Shown piece after piece: positions 26,353-35,972 of a stretch of DNA of 64,000 nt. This DNA comes from Microbacterium excoecariae (GTDB taxonomy: Bacteria; Actinomycetota; Actinomycetes; Actinomycetales; Microbacteriaceae). Numbering within the stretch: position 1 is the stretch's first letter; the number at the start of each line of letters is the position of its first letter. A program made the position numbers and the translations under genes. The notes beneath the pieces were generated by a model. The model had not been told where the DNA came from. It was given only the letters and a program-made list of their open reading frames with translations, and searched no databases. The stretch is taken from assembly GCF_011326725.1 (NCBI RefSeq), contig NZ_JAANCO010000001.1, forward strand, positions 248,001 through 312,000, in the 5' to 3' direction.

Positions 26353-27906
26353 ATGGCAGCGCCTGAAACGCCCTCGGGCTACCCAAACCCCCTCCTTCCG
26401 GGCTTCAACCCCGACCCGAGCGTCGTCGCGGTCGACGGCGCGTACTACATCGTGACCTCGACGTTCGAGTACCTGCCCGGCCTGCCGGTCTACCGCAGCA
26501 CCGACTTCGTCGAGTGGGAGCAGATCGGCAACGTCGCGACGCGGCCCGAGCAGCTCGAGATCGCGGAGGTGCCCACGAACCTCGGCGTGTGGGCACCCAC
26601 GCTCCGGTTCCACGACGGCCGCTTCTTCGTCATTGTGGGCGTCCCCGGCGGCCGCGGCTGCATCGTCTTCACGGCAACGGACCCCGCGGGCCCCTGGAGC
26701 GACGGCGTCGTCATCGAGGGCCTGAACGGCATCGACCCCGACCTGGCGTGGGACGAGGACGGCACGGCGATCATCACCTTTTCCGGCCTCATCCTCAGCG
26801 GCCCGGAGACGGGCACCCACCTGGGGATCCAGCAGGTGCGCGCGGACCTCGACACGGGGGAGATCCTCACCCCGGTCCGCGACATCTGGTCGGGATCCGG
26901 ATCCATGTTCCCCGAGGCGCCGCACCTCTACCGCCGCGACGGGTTCTGGTACCTGCTCATCGCCGAGGGCGGCACGGAGCGCGGACACGGCTGCTCGATC
27001 GCCCGCGGCCCGTCGCCGGAGGGGCCCTTCACGGCCTTCGACGGCAACCCGTTCCTCACGGCGCGCAGCACGATCCGCCCCGTGCAGAACACGGGACACG
27101 GCGACTTCGTCACGGGGCCGAGCGGCGAGACGCTCCTCGTCATGCTCGGGGTACGCCCGCGCGGCGGAACCCGCGCGTTCTCCCCCCTCGGCCGCGAGAC
27201 CTTCGTCACGCCCGTGCGGTGGGTAGACGGCTGGCCCATCGCGGATCCCGTGGCGCACGCCCCGCGCCCGGAATTGCGGGACGACGTCGCGTTCGACGGC
27301 CCGCTCGACAACCGCTGGATCGCGCCGCGCCGGCTGCCCGCCGAGCTCGCGTCCGTGGATCCGGCCGCCGAGACCCTCACGATCCGCGGCGCCGGCACGA
27401 CCCTCGACGGGCTGCGGCCCGCGTTCGTCGGGCGGCGCCAGCTCGCGATCGCGACGCGCGCGGCCGTCACGGCCGACGTCTCCCGCGGGATCGGCGGGCT
27501 CGCCGTCCGGTACGACGAGGACACGCACGTCGACATCGAGGCCCGGGTCGACGGCGACGGCGTCATCGTGACCGCGCGCGCCGTCGTGCCGAGCCTGCGC
27601 CAGGAGTGGTCGGCGCGGCTCCCCGCCGGCCCCGTGCGCCTCCACCTCGACTCGGCGTTCCCCGACACGGATTCCTTCGGCACGCTCGCGATGACGAGCG
27701 ACGTCATCACGCTGTGGGCCGAGTCCGGCGGCGAGCGCGTCGAGCTCGCCGCCGTCGACGGCCGGTCGCTCTCCGCCGAGACCGCCGCCTCCTTCACGGG
27801 CCGCGTGATCGGCCTCTACGCCACCTCCGGCGACGTCACGTTCCGCGCGTTCTCGTCCCTCGGGACGGAAGCCCCCTCCCCCGCCACCTTCGGCACCGCC
27901 GCCTAG
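26353..27906 (+). CDS. GH43 glycoside hydrolase (beta-xylosidase / arabinofuranosidase type)
   Basis: The 517-residue enzyme has the five-bladed propeller signature of family GH43: PGFNPDPS with the general base Asp21, GIDPDLAWDEDG with pKa modulator Asp128 or Asp130, and FPEAPHLY with general acid Glu188. A C-terminal beta-sandwich (from about residue 315) matches the xylosidase-type accessory domain. There is no signal peptide, so it acts inside the cell on short imported xylo- or arabino-oligosaccharides. It is the first gene of an operon with an MFS transporter 13 bp downstream. ATG 26353 follows GAGGAG. Confidence 0.88.
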   Translation: MAAPETPSGYPNPLLPGFNPDPSVVAVDGAYYIVTSTFEYLPGLPVYRSTDFVEWEQIGNVATRPEQLEIAEVPTNLGVWAPTLRFHDGRFFVIVGVPGGRGCIVFTATDPAGPWSDGVVIEGLNGIDPDLAWDEDGTAIITFSGLILSGPETGTHLGIQQVRADLDTGEILTPVRDIWSGSGSMFPEAPHLYRRDGFWYLLIAEGGTERGHGCSIARGPSPEGPFTAFDGNPFLTARSTIRPVQNTGHGDFVTGPSGETLLVMLGVRPRGGTRAFSPLGRETFVTPVRWVDGWPIADPVAHAPRPELRDDVAFDGPLDNRWIAPRRLPAELASVDPAAETLTIRGAGTTLDGLRPAFVGRRQLAIATRAAVTADVSRGIGGLAVRYDEDTHVDIEARVDGDGVIVTARAVVPSLRQEWSARLPAGPVRLHLDSAFPDTDSFGTLAMTSDVITLWAESGGERVELAAVDGRSLSAETAASFTGRVIGLYATSGDVTFRAFSSLGTEAPSPATFGTAA

Positions 27907-27919
27907 AAGAAAGCCCCCC

Positions 27920-29212
27920 ATGACCACCACCCCCTCCGTTCCCGATCCGCAGCCGCGGTTCGACGCGCCCACCGCGACGACAACCGTCGCGACCCGTCCC
28001 CGCGCGACCCGCTTCGGCGCCGGCTTCCTCCTGTTCGGCGTCCTCTGGGCCGTCGGCCTCGCGATGGTCGGCAACGTCCTCCTGCCCCAGCGCCTCACCG
28101 ACATCGGCGTCGCCTCGCCCGACGCCTGGTTCGGCACGATCAACTCCGTCACCGCGGTCGTGTCGCTCGTCGCGAACCTCGTCTTCGGCAACCTGTCCGA
28201 TCGCGTCCGGACCCGCTTCGGCCGGCGCACGCCGTGGATCGTCGGCGGCGCCGTCCTGGGCGGCGCCTCCCTCGTGGGCGTCGGGCTCGTGGCCTCCCCC
28301 GCCGCGATCCTCGTCCTGTACTGCGTGACGATGGTCGGCCTCAACATGATGCTCGCGCCCGCGATCGCCGTCATCTCCGACCGCGTGCCTCAGGAGGTGC
28401 GCGGCACGATGTCCGCGTTCTTCGGCGCGGGCGTCACGGTGGGATACCCGCTCGGCGCCATCGTCGGCGCGGCCTTCATCACGGTCGTCCTGCCCGGATA
28501 CGTCCTCGCGGGCGCGCTCATGTTCGCCGCGGGTATCGTCGCGGTCATCGTGTGGCCCCGCGAGCGCGACGCCCGCGGCACCGCGGCGCAGGGCGGCGGC
28601 TTCCTCGACCTCGTGAAGTCCTTCCGCCCGCCGCGCCCCTCCGCGGCGCCCGACTTCTACCGCGCGTTCGCGTGCCGCCTGTTCATGCTCGTGGGCTACC
28701 AGATGATCACGGCGTACCAGCTCTACATCGTGCAGAACTACGTCGGGCAGACGGTCGTCGAGTCGGCCGCGACCGTGTCGACGATGTCGGTCATCACGCT
28801 CGTCGTGGGCCTCGTCGCCTCGCTCAGCGCGGGTCCGATTTCGGACTGGATCGGGCGCCGGAAGCTCCCCGTCATGATCGCGAGCCTGCTGTTCGCCGTC
28901 GGCATCGCGATGCCGTGGATCTTCCCCACCGCCATGGGCATGTTCCTCTACGCGGGCATCGCGGGCCTCGGCTACGGCATCTACAGCTCGGTGGACCAGG
29001 CGCTCAACGTCGACGTGCTGCCGGACCAGGAGAAGGCCGGGAAGGACCTCGGGATCCTCAACCTGGCGACCACGCTCGGCCAGACGCTCGGCCCCATCAT
29101 CACCTCGACGCTCGTCGTCGTCACGGGCGGGTACCAGCTCGTCTTCCCCGTCGCGATCGTCATGGCGATCCTCGGGGCCGTGTCGGTGATCGGGATTAAG
29201 TCAGTTCGGTGA
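27920..29212 (+). CDS. MFS transporter, probable xyloside/oligosaccharide importer
   Basis: The 430-residue, 12-helix major facilitator has the loop 2-3 motif GNLSDRVRTRFGRRTPWI and the second-half equivalent GPISDWIGRRKLPVM. The N-terminus is about 30 residues of Pro/Thr-rich cytoplasmic text. It is cotranscribed with the GH43 enzyme, so uptake of its substrate is inferred. Its last 17 bp overlap the 3' end of the convergent small gene on the other strand. Confidence 0.83.
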   Translation: MTTTPSVPDPQPRFDAPTATTTVATRPRATRFGAGFLLFGVLWAVGLAMVGNVLLPQRLTDIGVASPDAWFGTINSVTAVVSLVANLVFGNLSDRVRTRFGRRTPWIVGGAVLGGASLVGVGLVASPAAILVLYCVTMVGLNMMLAPAIAVISDRVPQEVRGTMSAFFGAGVTVGYPLGAIVGAAFITVVLPGYVLAGALMFAAGIVAVIVWPRERDARGTAAQGGGFLDLVKSFRPPRPSAAPDFYRAFACRLFMLVGYQMITAYQLYIVQNYVGQTVVESAATVSTMSVITLVVGLVASLSAGPISDWIGRRKLPVMIASLLFAVGIAMPWIFPTAMGMFLYAGIAGLGYGIYSSVDQALNVDVLPDQEKAGKDLGILNLATTLGQTLGPIITSTLVVVTGGYQLVFPVAIVMAILGAVSVIGIKSVR

Positions 29213-29582
29213 CCTCGCCGGCCTCGCGCTCCTCGTCGCGCTGCAACGCGCGGGCGAGCGCGAGGCCGTGCTTCGTCGACAGGACCACGCGCTGGAACTC
29301 CTCGCCGTCGGCGAGGTCGATCACGACGCCCGGTCGGCCGGGCCGCACGGCGAGAAAGTCGTCGCCGAACACCGACTTCCACGTCCCGTACGCCAGCCGG
29401 TTCGGAACGTGCGTGCCCGGGGCGCGCACCCCGCGGATCCACGTGAACGGGTCGTCCGTCAGCTGCACGCGGGCAATCGCGGCCCGCGGGATCCGGAGCG
29501 GATCCTTGCGGAGCGCGAGACGGCGCTCCAGCGGGGCGAGCTGCACCTCGAGGAGCTCGGAATCGACGAGCAAGCTGACCAT
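29196..29582 (-). CDS. Conserved actinobacterial PH-like small protein
   Basis: The 128-residue soluble protein has a beta-rich pattern: SLLVDSELLEVQLAPLERRLAL, VQLTDDPFTWIRGVRAPGTH, GTWKSVFGDDFLAVRPGRPGVVIDL and a C-terminal helix RVVLSTKHGLALARAL. This looks like a bacterial PH-like fold seen in uncharacterised actinobacterial proteins. ATG 29582 has AATGAT 6 nt upstream (leaderless type). It overlaps the MFS gene 3' end by 17 bp tail to tail. Function is unknown. Confidence 0.65.
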   Translation of the reverse strand: MVSLLVDSELLEVQLAPLERRLALRKDPLRIPRAAIARVQLTDDPFTWIRGVRAPGTHVPNRLAYGTWKSVFGDDFLAVRPGRPGVVIDLADGEEFQRVVLSTKHGLALARALQRDEEREAGEVTELT

Positions 29583-29657
29583 GCCCCCATCATTGCACCC
29601 CACCCCACGCCCGGCGCGGACGCCGGCGCAGACCGCCCCGCACCCGGAGGAGACCCC

Positions 29658-32048
29658 ATGACCCGCACCCCCCTCACCGACGGTTGGCGCGTGCGCGCCG
29701 CGAGCGGCCCGTTCGCGGCCGTCGCGGGCGAGGAGCCCGCCCGCCCCGTGCGCCTGCCGCACGACGCGCTGCGCGACGCGGAACGCACCCCCGACGCCCC
29801 CGGCCGCGGCGCCGGCGCGTACTACCCCGGCGGCGCCTTCGCGTACCTCCGCGACCTCGAGGTCCCGGCGTCCTGGCGCGAGAAGACGATCCTGCTCGAG
29901 CTCGAGGGCGTGTACCGCCGGGCGCAGGTGTTCGTCGACGACGAGCTCGCCGGCAACCGCGCGGACGGCTACGCCCGGTTCTTCGTCGATCTCACCCCCT
30001 ACCTCCGCTTCGGCGGGACGAGCCGGATCCGCATCGAGGCGCGCGCGGGCCAGGACTCGCGCTGGTACTCGGGCGCGGGCCTGCACCGACCGGCCCACCT
30101 GCACGTCCTCGACGCCGTGCACATCGCGCCAGACGGCGTGACGGTCGCGACCCTGCGCGTCGAGGACGAGGAGGCTATCGTCGAGGTGCGCACCGCGGTC
30201 CGCAACACCGAGCGCACGACGCGGACCGTGCGCGTCGCCTCGTCGATCGCCCGCGGCGGCGAGGTCGACCGCGACGCCGCGCCGGTGACGCTCGCGTCCG
30301 GCGAGACGGCGCTCGTGCGCCACCGCCTCGCCGTCCCCGCGCCGCGGCTGTGGTCGCCCGACGACCCCGCGCTCTACGAGGCGACCGTCGCGCTGGACGA
30401 CGCGGATCCCGTGACCGTCACCTTCGGGATCCGCACCGTGACCGCGGACGCGCGCCGCGGCCTGCGGATCAACGGCGAGCCCGTCCTGCTGCGGGGGGCG
30501 TGCGTCCACCACGACAACGGGCCGCTCGGGGCCGCGGCGGTCGGGCGTGCGGAGGAGCGCCGCGTCGAGCTGCTCAAGGCCGCGGGGTTCAACGCGATCC
30601 GGGCCTCGCACAACCCGCTGTCGGTCGCGATGCTCGACGCGTGCGACCGCCTCGGCATGCTCGTCATGGACGAGGCATTCGACATGTGGACCCGGTTCAA
30701 GACGCCCTTCGACTACGCCGCCGACTTCCCGCAGTGGTGGGAGGAGGACCTCCGCGCGCTCGTGGCGAAGGACCGCAACCACCCGAGCGTCATCCTGTAC
30801 TCCCTCGGCAACGAGATCGCCGAGGTCGGCACCCCCCACGGCGCGCGCTGGGCGCGCCGCCTCGCCGAACACGTCCGCGCGCTCGACCCCACGCGCCTCA
30901 TCACGAACGGCGTCAACGCGCTGTTGGCCGTCATCGACGAGGTGCCGCAGATCGTGGAGGAGAAGGGCGGCCTCAACCAGGCCGCGAGCGAGGGCGACCC
31001 GTTCAACGAGATCGGGTCAAGCGACACCGCGACCCGGCGCATCGAGGAGTCGAGCTCCGTCCTCGACGTCGTCGGGCTGAACTACGCGGACGCCCGGTAC
31101 GCGGCCGATGGCGAGCGGTACCCGCACCGCGTCATCGTCGGATCCGAGACCTTCGCGGGGCAGATCGGGCGGCTGTGGCCGCTCGTCGAGGCGCACCCCC
31201 ACGTGATCGGCGACTTCACGTGGACGGGCTGGGACTACCTCGGCGAGGTCGGGATCGGATCCACCGCGTACGCGGACGACCCGACCGCCGCGCCCGGGCT
31301 GGAGCGGGAGTTCCCGTTCCTGACCGCGTGGACCGGCGACATCGATATCACCGGGCACCGGCGCCCCGTCTCCTACTACCGCGAGATCGCCTTCGGCCTG
31401 CGCGCCGAGCCGTACATCGCGGTACGCCGCCCCGCGCACCACGGATCCGCCATCGCCCAGCCGTCCCCGTGGGCGTGGAGCGACGCGGTGTCGTCCTGGA
31501 CGTGGCGCGGGTTCGAGGAGCGGCCCGTGACCGTCGAGGTCTACGCGCGCGCCGAGCGCGTGCGCCTCCTCCTCGACGGCCGCGAGATCGGGGAGGCCGC
31601 GGTGGGGGAAGACCGCCCGCTCGTCGCGACGTTCGAGACGACGTACCGCCCGGGGAGGCTCGAGGCCATCGCGCTCGAAGGCGGCGTCGAGGTCGGCCGC
31701 GAGGTGCTCGAGACCGCCGGCGACGCGCGCCTCGTCGCCCTCCCCGATCGCGAGCGGATCCGGGATGACGCGGAGGATCTCGCGTTCGTCGCGCTCGAGC
31801 TGCGCGACGCCCAGGGCCGCCTCGTCGCCGACGACGACGTCGAGGTCCGCGTCGAGGTGCAGGGCCCCGCCGAGCTCAGCGGCATGGCGAGCGCGAACCC
31901 CAAGACAGCGGAGCGATTCGACGCGAGCGCCTGGCGCACCTTCGACGGCCGAGCGCTCGCGGTCCTGCGCCCGACGGGCCCCGGCACGGTGCGGATCCGG
32001 GCGGTCTCCCCGCGCGGCGAGGCGATCGCGCGCGTCGAGGTCGGCTGA
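29658..32048 (+). CDS. GH2-family glycoside hydrolase (beta-galactosidase-like)
   Basis: The 796-residue enzyme has an N-terminal sugar-binding jelly-roll domain (about 1-170), an immunoglobulin-like domain, a TIM barrel with acid/base Glu386 in YSLGNEIAE and nucleophile Glu497 in IVGSETFAG, then DUF4982-like and Ig-like C-terminal domains. This architecture occurs in beta-galactosidases and related exo-glycosidases of GH2. Cytoplasmic: no signal peptide. It lies 75 bp beyond the small PH-like gene and may belong to the xyloside regulon. ATG 29658 follows CCGGAGGAG. Exact sugar specificity is not predictable. Confidence 0.85.
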   Translation: MTRTPLTDGWRVRAASGPFAAVAGEEPARPVRLPHDALRDAERTPDAPGRGAGAYYPGGAFAYLRDLEVPASWREKTILLELEGVYRRAQVFVDDELAGNRADGYARFFVDLTPYLRFGGTSRIRIEARAGQDSRWYSGAGLHRPAHLHVLDAVHIAPDGVTVATLRVEDEEAIVEVRTAVRNTERTTRTVRVASSIARGGEVDRDAAPVTLASGETALVRHRLAVPAPRLWSPDDPALYEATVALDDADPVTVTFGIRTVTADARRGLRINGEPVLLRGACVHHDNGPLGAAAVGRAEERRVELLKAAGFNAIRASHNPLSVAMLDACDRLGMLVMDEAFDMWTRFKTPFDYAADFPQWWEEDLRALVAKDRNHPSVILYSLGNEIAEVGTPHGARWARRLAEHVRALDPTRLITNGVNALLAVIDEVPQIVEEKGGLNQAASEGDPFNEIGSSDTATRRIEESSSVLDVVGLNYADARYAADGERYPHRVIVGSETFAGQIGRLWPLVEAHPHVIGDFTWTGWDYLGEVGIGSTAYADDPTAAPGLEREFPFLTAWTGDIDITGHRRPVSYYREIAFGLRAEPYIAVRRPAHHGSAIAQPSPWAWSDAVSSWTWRGFEERPVTVEVYARAERVRLLLDGREIGEAAVGEDRPLVATFETTYRPGRLEAIALEGGVEVGREVLETAGDARLVALPDRERIRDDAEDLAFVALELRDAQGRLVADDDVEVRVEVQGPAELSGMASANPKTAERFDASAWRTFDGRALAVLRPTGPGTVRIRAVSPRGEAIARVEVG

Positions 32049-32112
32049 CGGGCCCCGCGCGGACCCCCCTTCGCGCGCCCGGCGCCCCCGGGCGGTGGGA
32101 GACTGGGCGGTG

Positions 32113-34467
32113 ATGAGCGTGACCTCCCCCTCCCCCCTCGACCGGGCCCTGGCGCGCGCGGAGCGCGGCGGGCGCCTGGACGCGGCAGACGCCGAGGCGC
32201 TCCTCGGCGCGACCGGCCCCGCGTTCGAGCGGGTCCTGGGCCTCGCGTCCCGCGCCCGCGACGCGGGCCTCCGGCGCGCGGGGCGCGCAGGGATCATCAC
32301 GTACTCCCGCAAGGTGTTCATTCCGCTGACGACGCTGTGCCGCGACCGCTGCCACTACTGCGTCTTCGTCGACACCCCGGGCCAGCTCCTCGCCGCCCAC
32401 AAGCCGCCGTACATGAGCGCCGCGCAGGTCCTCTCGGTCGCGCGCCAGGGCCAGGCGCTCGGCTGCAAGGAGGCGCTGCTCACCCTCGGCGACCGGCCCG
32501 AGGCGCGCTGGGACGAGGCGCGCGCCTGGCTCGACGACCACGGGTACGCCTCGACGCTCGACTACGTCGGCGCCATGACCCGGCTCATCCTCGACGAGAC
32601 GGGCCTGTTGCCCCACCTCAACCCCGGCGTCATGCGCCCGGAGGAGCTCGCTCGCCTGCGCGACGTCGCGCCGTCCATGGGCGTCATGCTCGAGACCACC
32701 TCGCGCGCGCTGTTCGAGAACCGCGGCGAGGTGCACTACGGATCCCCGGACAAGGATCCCGCGGTGCGCCTGCAGCTCCTGGAGGACGCGGGACGGGCGA
32801 GGATCCCGTTCACGACCGGGATCCTCGTGGGCATCGGCGAGACGATCGCGGATCGGGCGGAGTCGATGATCGCGCTGCGCGACGCGCACGAGCGCCACGG
32901 GCACCTGCAGGAGATCATCGTGCAGAACTTCCGCGCGAAGCCGCGCACGGCGATGCAGCACGCGCCGGACGCGCAGCTGATCGAGTACGCCGCCGCGGTC
33001 GCGGTCACGCGCCTCGTGTTCGGCCCGGGCATGCGCGTGCAGGTCCCGCCGAACCTGCAGGACGCCGTCGAGCTCGAGCTGCTCGCGCGGGCGGGCGCGG
33101 ACGACTTCGGCGGGGTCTCTCCGCTGACGGCCGACCACGTCAACCCCGAGCGGCCGTGGCCGCACCTCGACGACCTCGCGGCGCGCACGGCCGAGCTCGG
33201 CTTCACGCTGCGCGAGCGCCTGACGGCGCACCCCGAGTTCCTCGGGCCCGAGTGGATCTCGCCCGCACTCCGCGGCCCCGTCGACGCGCTCCGCGACCCG
33301 GACACGGGCCTGGCGCGCGAGGGCGCCGTGCCGGTCGGGGCGGCGCCCGGCGATCCGATTCGGCACGCCGGCGCGCCCGCGTCCCCCACGCTCAGCGCGC
33401 CCGGCGGCCTCATCGCCGCGGTCATCGAGCGCGCCGCGCAGGATCCGGGATCCCTCGGCGACGACGAGTGGGAAAGGCTCCTCACCGCGACGGGCGACGA
33501 GCTCGACGCCCTTGTCGACACGGCGGACGACGTGCGCCGGTACACGGTGGGCGAGGCCGTCAGCATCGTCGACAACCGAAACATCTCGTCGTCGCTCTTT
33601 CGTGCGCGGGGCGGCGCCGAGCCCGGCGCCTACGACCTCGAAGGCCTCGCCGACATGGCGCGCGACGCCTGGAGCCTCGGGCTCAGCGAGATCTGCGTGC
33701 AGGGGACCCTGGCCCCGGGCGAGGATCCGCACGCGTACCTCGACATCGCCCGCACGATCCGCGAGGCGGCCCCCGGGATACACCTCCACGCGTTCCGCCC
33801 GCGCGATATCGCCGACCTCGCGGACCGGACGGGCCTCGGCGTCGCGGGCGCGCTCGAGGCGATGCGCCAGGCCGGCGTCGACACGGTGCCGGGCACGGGG
33901 GTGAAGATCCTCAACGAGCGGGTGCGGCAGCTCGTCGCGCCGGAGGACCTGGGCATCGACCGCTGGCGCGAGATCGTCCGCGCCGCGCACGCGGCCGGGT
34001 TCTCCTCCACCTCCGTCCTCTTCTACGGCCACGTCGAGACCGCGGCGGAGCGCGTCGCCCACCTCCGCGAGCTCCTCGCCATCCAGGCGGAGGCCGGCGG
34101 CTTCCGCGAATTCGTGCCGATCCCCCTCCCGGGCGGCGGCACGCCGCTCGTCCCCGGCCGCGCGGCCGCCGACGAGCACCGCGCCATGGTCGCCGTCGCG
34201 CGCCTGATGCTCACGGGCAAGATCCCGCACGTCCAGATCCCCTGGCCGCGCCACGGGCGGGCCGCATCGGCCGCGCTCCTGCGCGCGGGCGGCGACGACC
34301 TCGGCGGCACGCTGCGCGACGGCCGGGTCGGCGCCGCGAGCGGGGTCGAGGCGGGCGCGGAGCTGCCGGTCGAGGCCGCGCGCGCCCTCGTGAAGCCGCT
34401 CTTCCGCCCGCTGCGGGTGCGCACGACGACCTACGGGGACGCGCGCTGCGTCGAGGTGCCCGCGTGA
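32113..34467 (+). CDS. fbiC: FO synthase FbiC (CofG-CofH fusion) with a degenerate CofH cluster site
   Basis: The 784-residue protein should join tyrosine and a flavin precursor into 7,8-didemethyl-8-hydroxy-5-deazariboflavin, the F420 chromophore. The CofG half is intact, with radical SAM cysteines Cys76, Cys80 and Cys83 in CRDRCHYC. In the CofH half the expected NRNINFTN-CxxxCxxC segment is replaced by NRNISSSLFRARGGAEPGAY (488 onward). All three cluster cysteines and about eight residues are gone, while later CofH motifs (PGTGVKILNERVRQ, SSTSVLFYGHVET) remain. I see no frameshift: neither other frame restores cysteines. First gene of a five-gene overlapping operon. ATG 32113 has GAGACT 8 nt upstream. 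Confidence 0.85.
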   Translation: MSVTSPSPLDRALARAERGGRLDAADAEALLGATGPAFERVLGLASRARDAGLRRAGRAGIITYSRKVFIPLTTLCRDRCHYCVFVDTPGQLLAAHKPPYMSAAQVLSVARQGQALGCKEALLTLGDRPEARWDEARAWLDDHGYASTLDYVGAMTRLILDETGLLPHLNPGVMRPEELARLRDVAPSMGVMLETTSRALFENRGEVHYGSPDKDPAVRLQLLEDAGRARIPFTTGILVGIGETIADRAESMIALRDAHERHGHLQEIIVQNFRAKPRTAMQHAPDAQLIEYAAAVAVTRLVFGPGMRVQVPPNLQDAVELELLARAGADDFGGVSPLTADHVNPERPWPHLDDLAARTAELGFTLRERLTAHPEFLGPEWISPALRGPVDALRDPDTGLAREGAVPVGAAPGDPIRHAGAPASPTLSAPGGLIAAVIERAAQDPGSLGDDEWERLLTATGDELDALVDTADDVRRYTVGEAVSIVDNRNISSSLFRARGGAEPGAYDLEGLADMARDAWSLGLSEICVQGTLAPGEDPHAYLDIARTIREAAPGIHLHAFRPRDIADLADRTGLGVAGALEAMRQAGVDTVPGTGVKILNERVRQLVAPEDLGIDRWREIVRAAHAAGFSSTSVLFYGHVETAAERVAHLRELLAIQAEAGGFREFVPIPLPGGGTPLVPGRAAADEHRAMVAVARLMLTGKIPHVQIPWPRHGRAASAALLRAGGDDLGGTLRDGRVGAASGVEAGAELPVEAARALVKPLFRPLRVRTTTYGDARCVEVPA

Positions 34468-35972
34468 CGGGCGCGCTGCGGGTCGACGCGGTCATCGTCG
34501 GCGCGGGGTTCGCGGGCATCGCGCAGGCGCTCGCGCTCCGGGAGGCCGGCGTCGAGTCGTTCGTCATCGTCGAGCGCGCGGGGCGCGTGGGCGGGACGTG
34601 GCGCGACAACACCTATCCCGGGATCGCGTGCGACGTGCCCTCGCACCTCTACAGCCTCGCGTCGCACCCATCGCCCGCGTGGTCGCGCGTCTTCGCCCCG
34701 GGCCACGAGATCCAGGCCTACCTCGAGAAGATCGTCGCCGACGAGGGCCTCGGCTCCCACATCCTCTTCGACACCGCGCTCTCCGCGGCCAGGTGGAGCG
34801 GATCCGACTGGGCCGTCGAGACGACGGGGCGCGGCCCGGGGCGCATCGTGTCCGACCACCTCGTGCTCGCCGCCGGGCGCCTCACCGAGCCGCGGATCCC
34901 CGCGATCCCGGGCCTCGCGACCTTCGGCGGCGCGCTGTTCCACTCGGCGCGCTGGGATCACGAGGCCGCCGGGCCTGCCGGGCTCGCGGGCCGCCGCGTC
35001 GCGGTCGTCGGGACCGGCGCGTCCGCGATCCAGCTCGTGCCGGAGCTGGCGCGCCTCGGCGCTCGCGTGACGCTCTTCCAACGCAGCCCCGCCTGGATCG
35101 TGCCCCGCGGCGACCACCCGATCGACGCCGCCGACCGCGCCCGATTCGCCGCGGATCCGGCCGCCCTTGCCGCGCACCGCGCGGAGCTCCTCGCCGAGGG
35201 CGAGGCCCGGCTCGCCTCGCGCTCCGGGGATCCGGTCGAATCGGCGCGCATGCGGGGCGTCGCGCTCGCCCACCTCGCCCGGCAGGTCGCGGATCCCGCG
35301 CTCCGTGCCGCGCTCACGCCCGACTACGCTTTCGGCTGCAAGCGGGTCCTCCTCAGCGACGACTTCTACCCCGCGCTCGCGTCGGGCGCGGTGACCCTCG
35401 AGCCGTCCGCGCTCGCCGAGGTGCGCGGGGGCGAGCTCGTCGCCGCCTCGGGCGCGCGCTACGAGGCCGACATGATCGTGCTCGCGACGGGGTTCGAGAC
35501 CACGCGCCAGCCCTACGCTGGCCTCGTCACGGGCGAGGGCGACAAGACCCTCGCCGCGCACTGGTCCGAGGGGATGACCGCGGTGGCGTCCACCCTCGTG
35601 CCGGGCTTCCCGAACCTCTACGTGCTCAACGGCCCCAACGCCTCGCTCGGGCACAATTCGTCCGTGCTCCTGTCGGAGGCGCAGGCCGAGACGGCCGCCG
35701 CGCTCATCGCCGAACGCGTCACGGCGCCGTTCGCGTTCCCCGGCCCCGTGCGGGTGACGGCCGACGCGGAGCGCGCCGCGACCGCGGATATCGCGCGTCG
35801 CGCCGCCCTCACCCCGTGGCTCACCGGCGGGTGCGCGAACTGGTACGTTGACGACCGGAGCGGGAGGCTGACCCTTCTGTGGCCCGGCTCCGTCTCAGAT
35901 TTCCGCGCGCGACTCACCCGCGCCCGCCGCGAGGCGTCGCCCGCCCTGCAGAACGAAGGAACCTCCTCATGA
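34464..35972 (+). CDS. Flavin-containing (Baeyer-Villiger type) monooxygenase
   Basis: The 502-residue protein has an FAD-binding Rossmann motif GAGFAG (13-18), NADPH-binding VVGTGASAIQ, and the Baeyer-Villiger fingerprint F-x-G-x3-H-x3-W-D from Phe154 to Asp165 (FGGALFHSARWD). GGTWRDNTYPGIACDVPSHLYS is also typical of cyclohexanone-monooxygenase-like enzymes. It would insert oxygen next to a ketone using NADPH and O2. GTG 34464 overlaps the fbiC stop and its own stop overlaps fgd. Its place inside an F420 operon is unusual; the substrate is unknown. Confidence 0.85.
   Translation: MTGALRVDAVIVGAGFAGIAQALALREAGVESFVIVERAGRVGGTWRDNTYPGIACDVPSHLYSLASHPSPAWSRVFAPGHEIQAYLEKIVADEGLGSHILFDTALSAARWSGSDWAVETTGRGPGRIVSDHLVLAAGRLTEPRIPAIPGLATFGGALFHSARWDHEAAGPAGLAGRRVAVVGTGASAIQLVPELARLGARVTLFQRSPAWIVPRGDHPIDAADRARFAADPAALAAHRAELLAEGEARLASRSGDPVESARMRGVALAHLARQVADPALRAALTPDYAFGCKRVLLSDDFYPALASGAVTLEPSALAEVRGGELVAASGARYEADMIVLATGFETTRQPYAGLVTGEGDKTLAAHWSEGMTAVASTLVPGFPNLYVLNGPNASLGHNSSVLLSEAQAETAAALIAERVTAPFAFPGPVRVTADAERAATADIARRAALTPWLTGGCANWYVDDRSGRLTLLWPGSVSDFRARLTRARREASPALQNEGTSS

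Noticed and set aside
33541..33660. Frameshift as cause of the missing CofH cysteines
   Set aside because: Both other frames were read across the segment: none gives a C-x3-C-x2-C pattern, and the frame is continuous on both sides.
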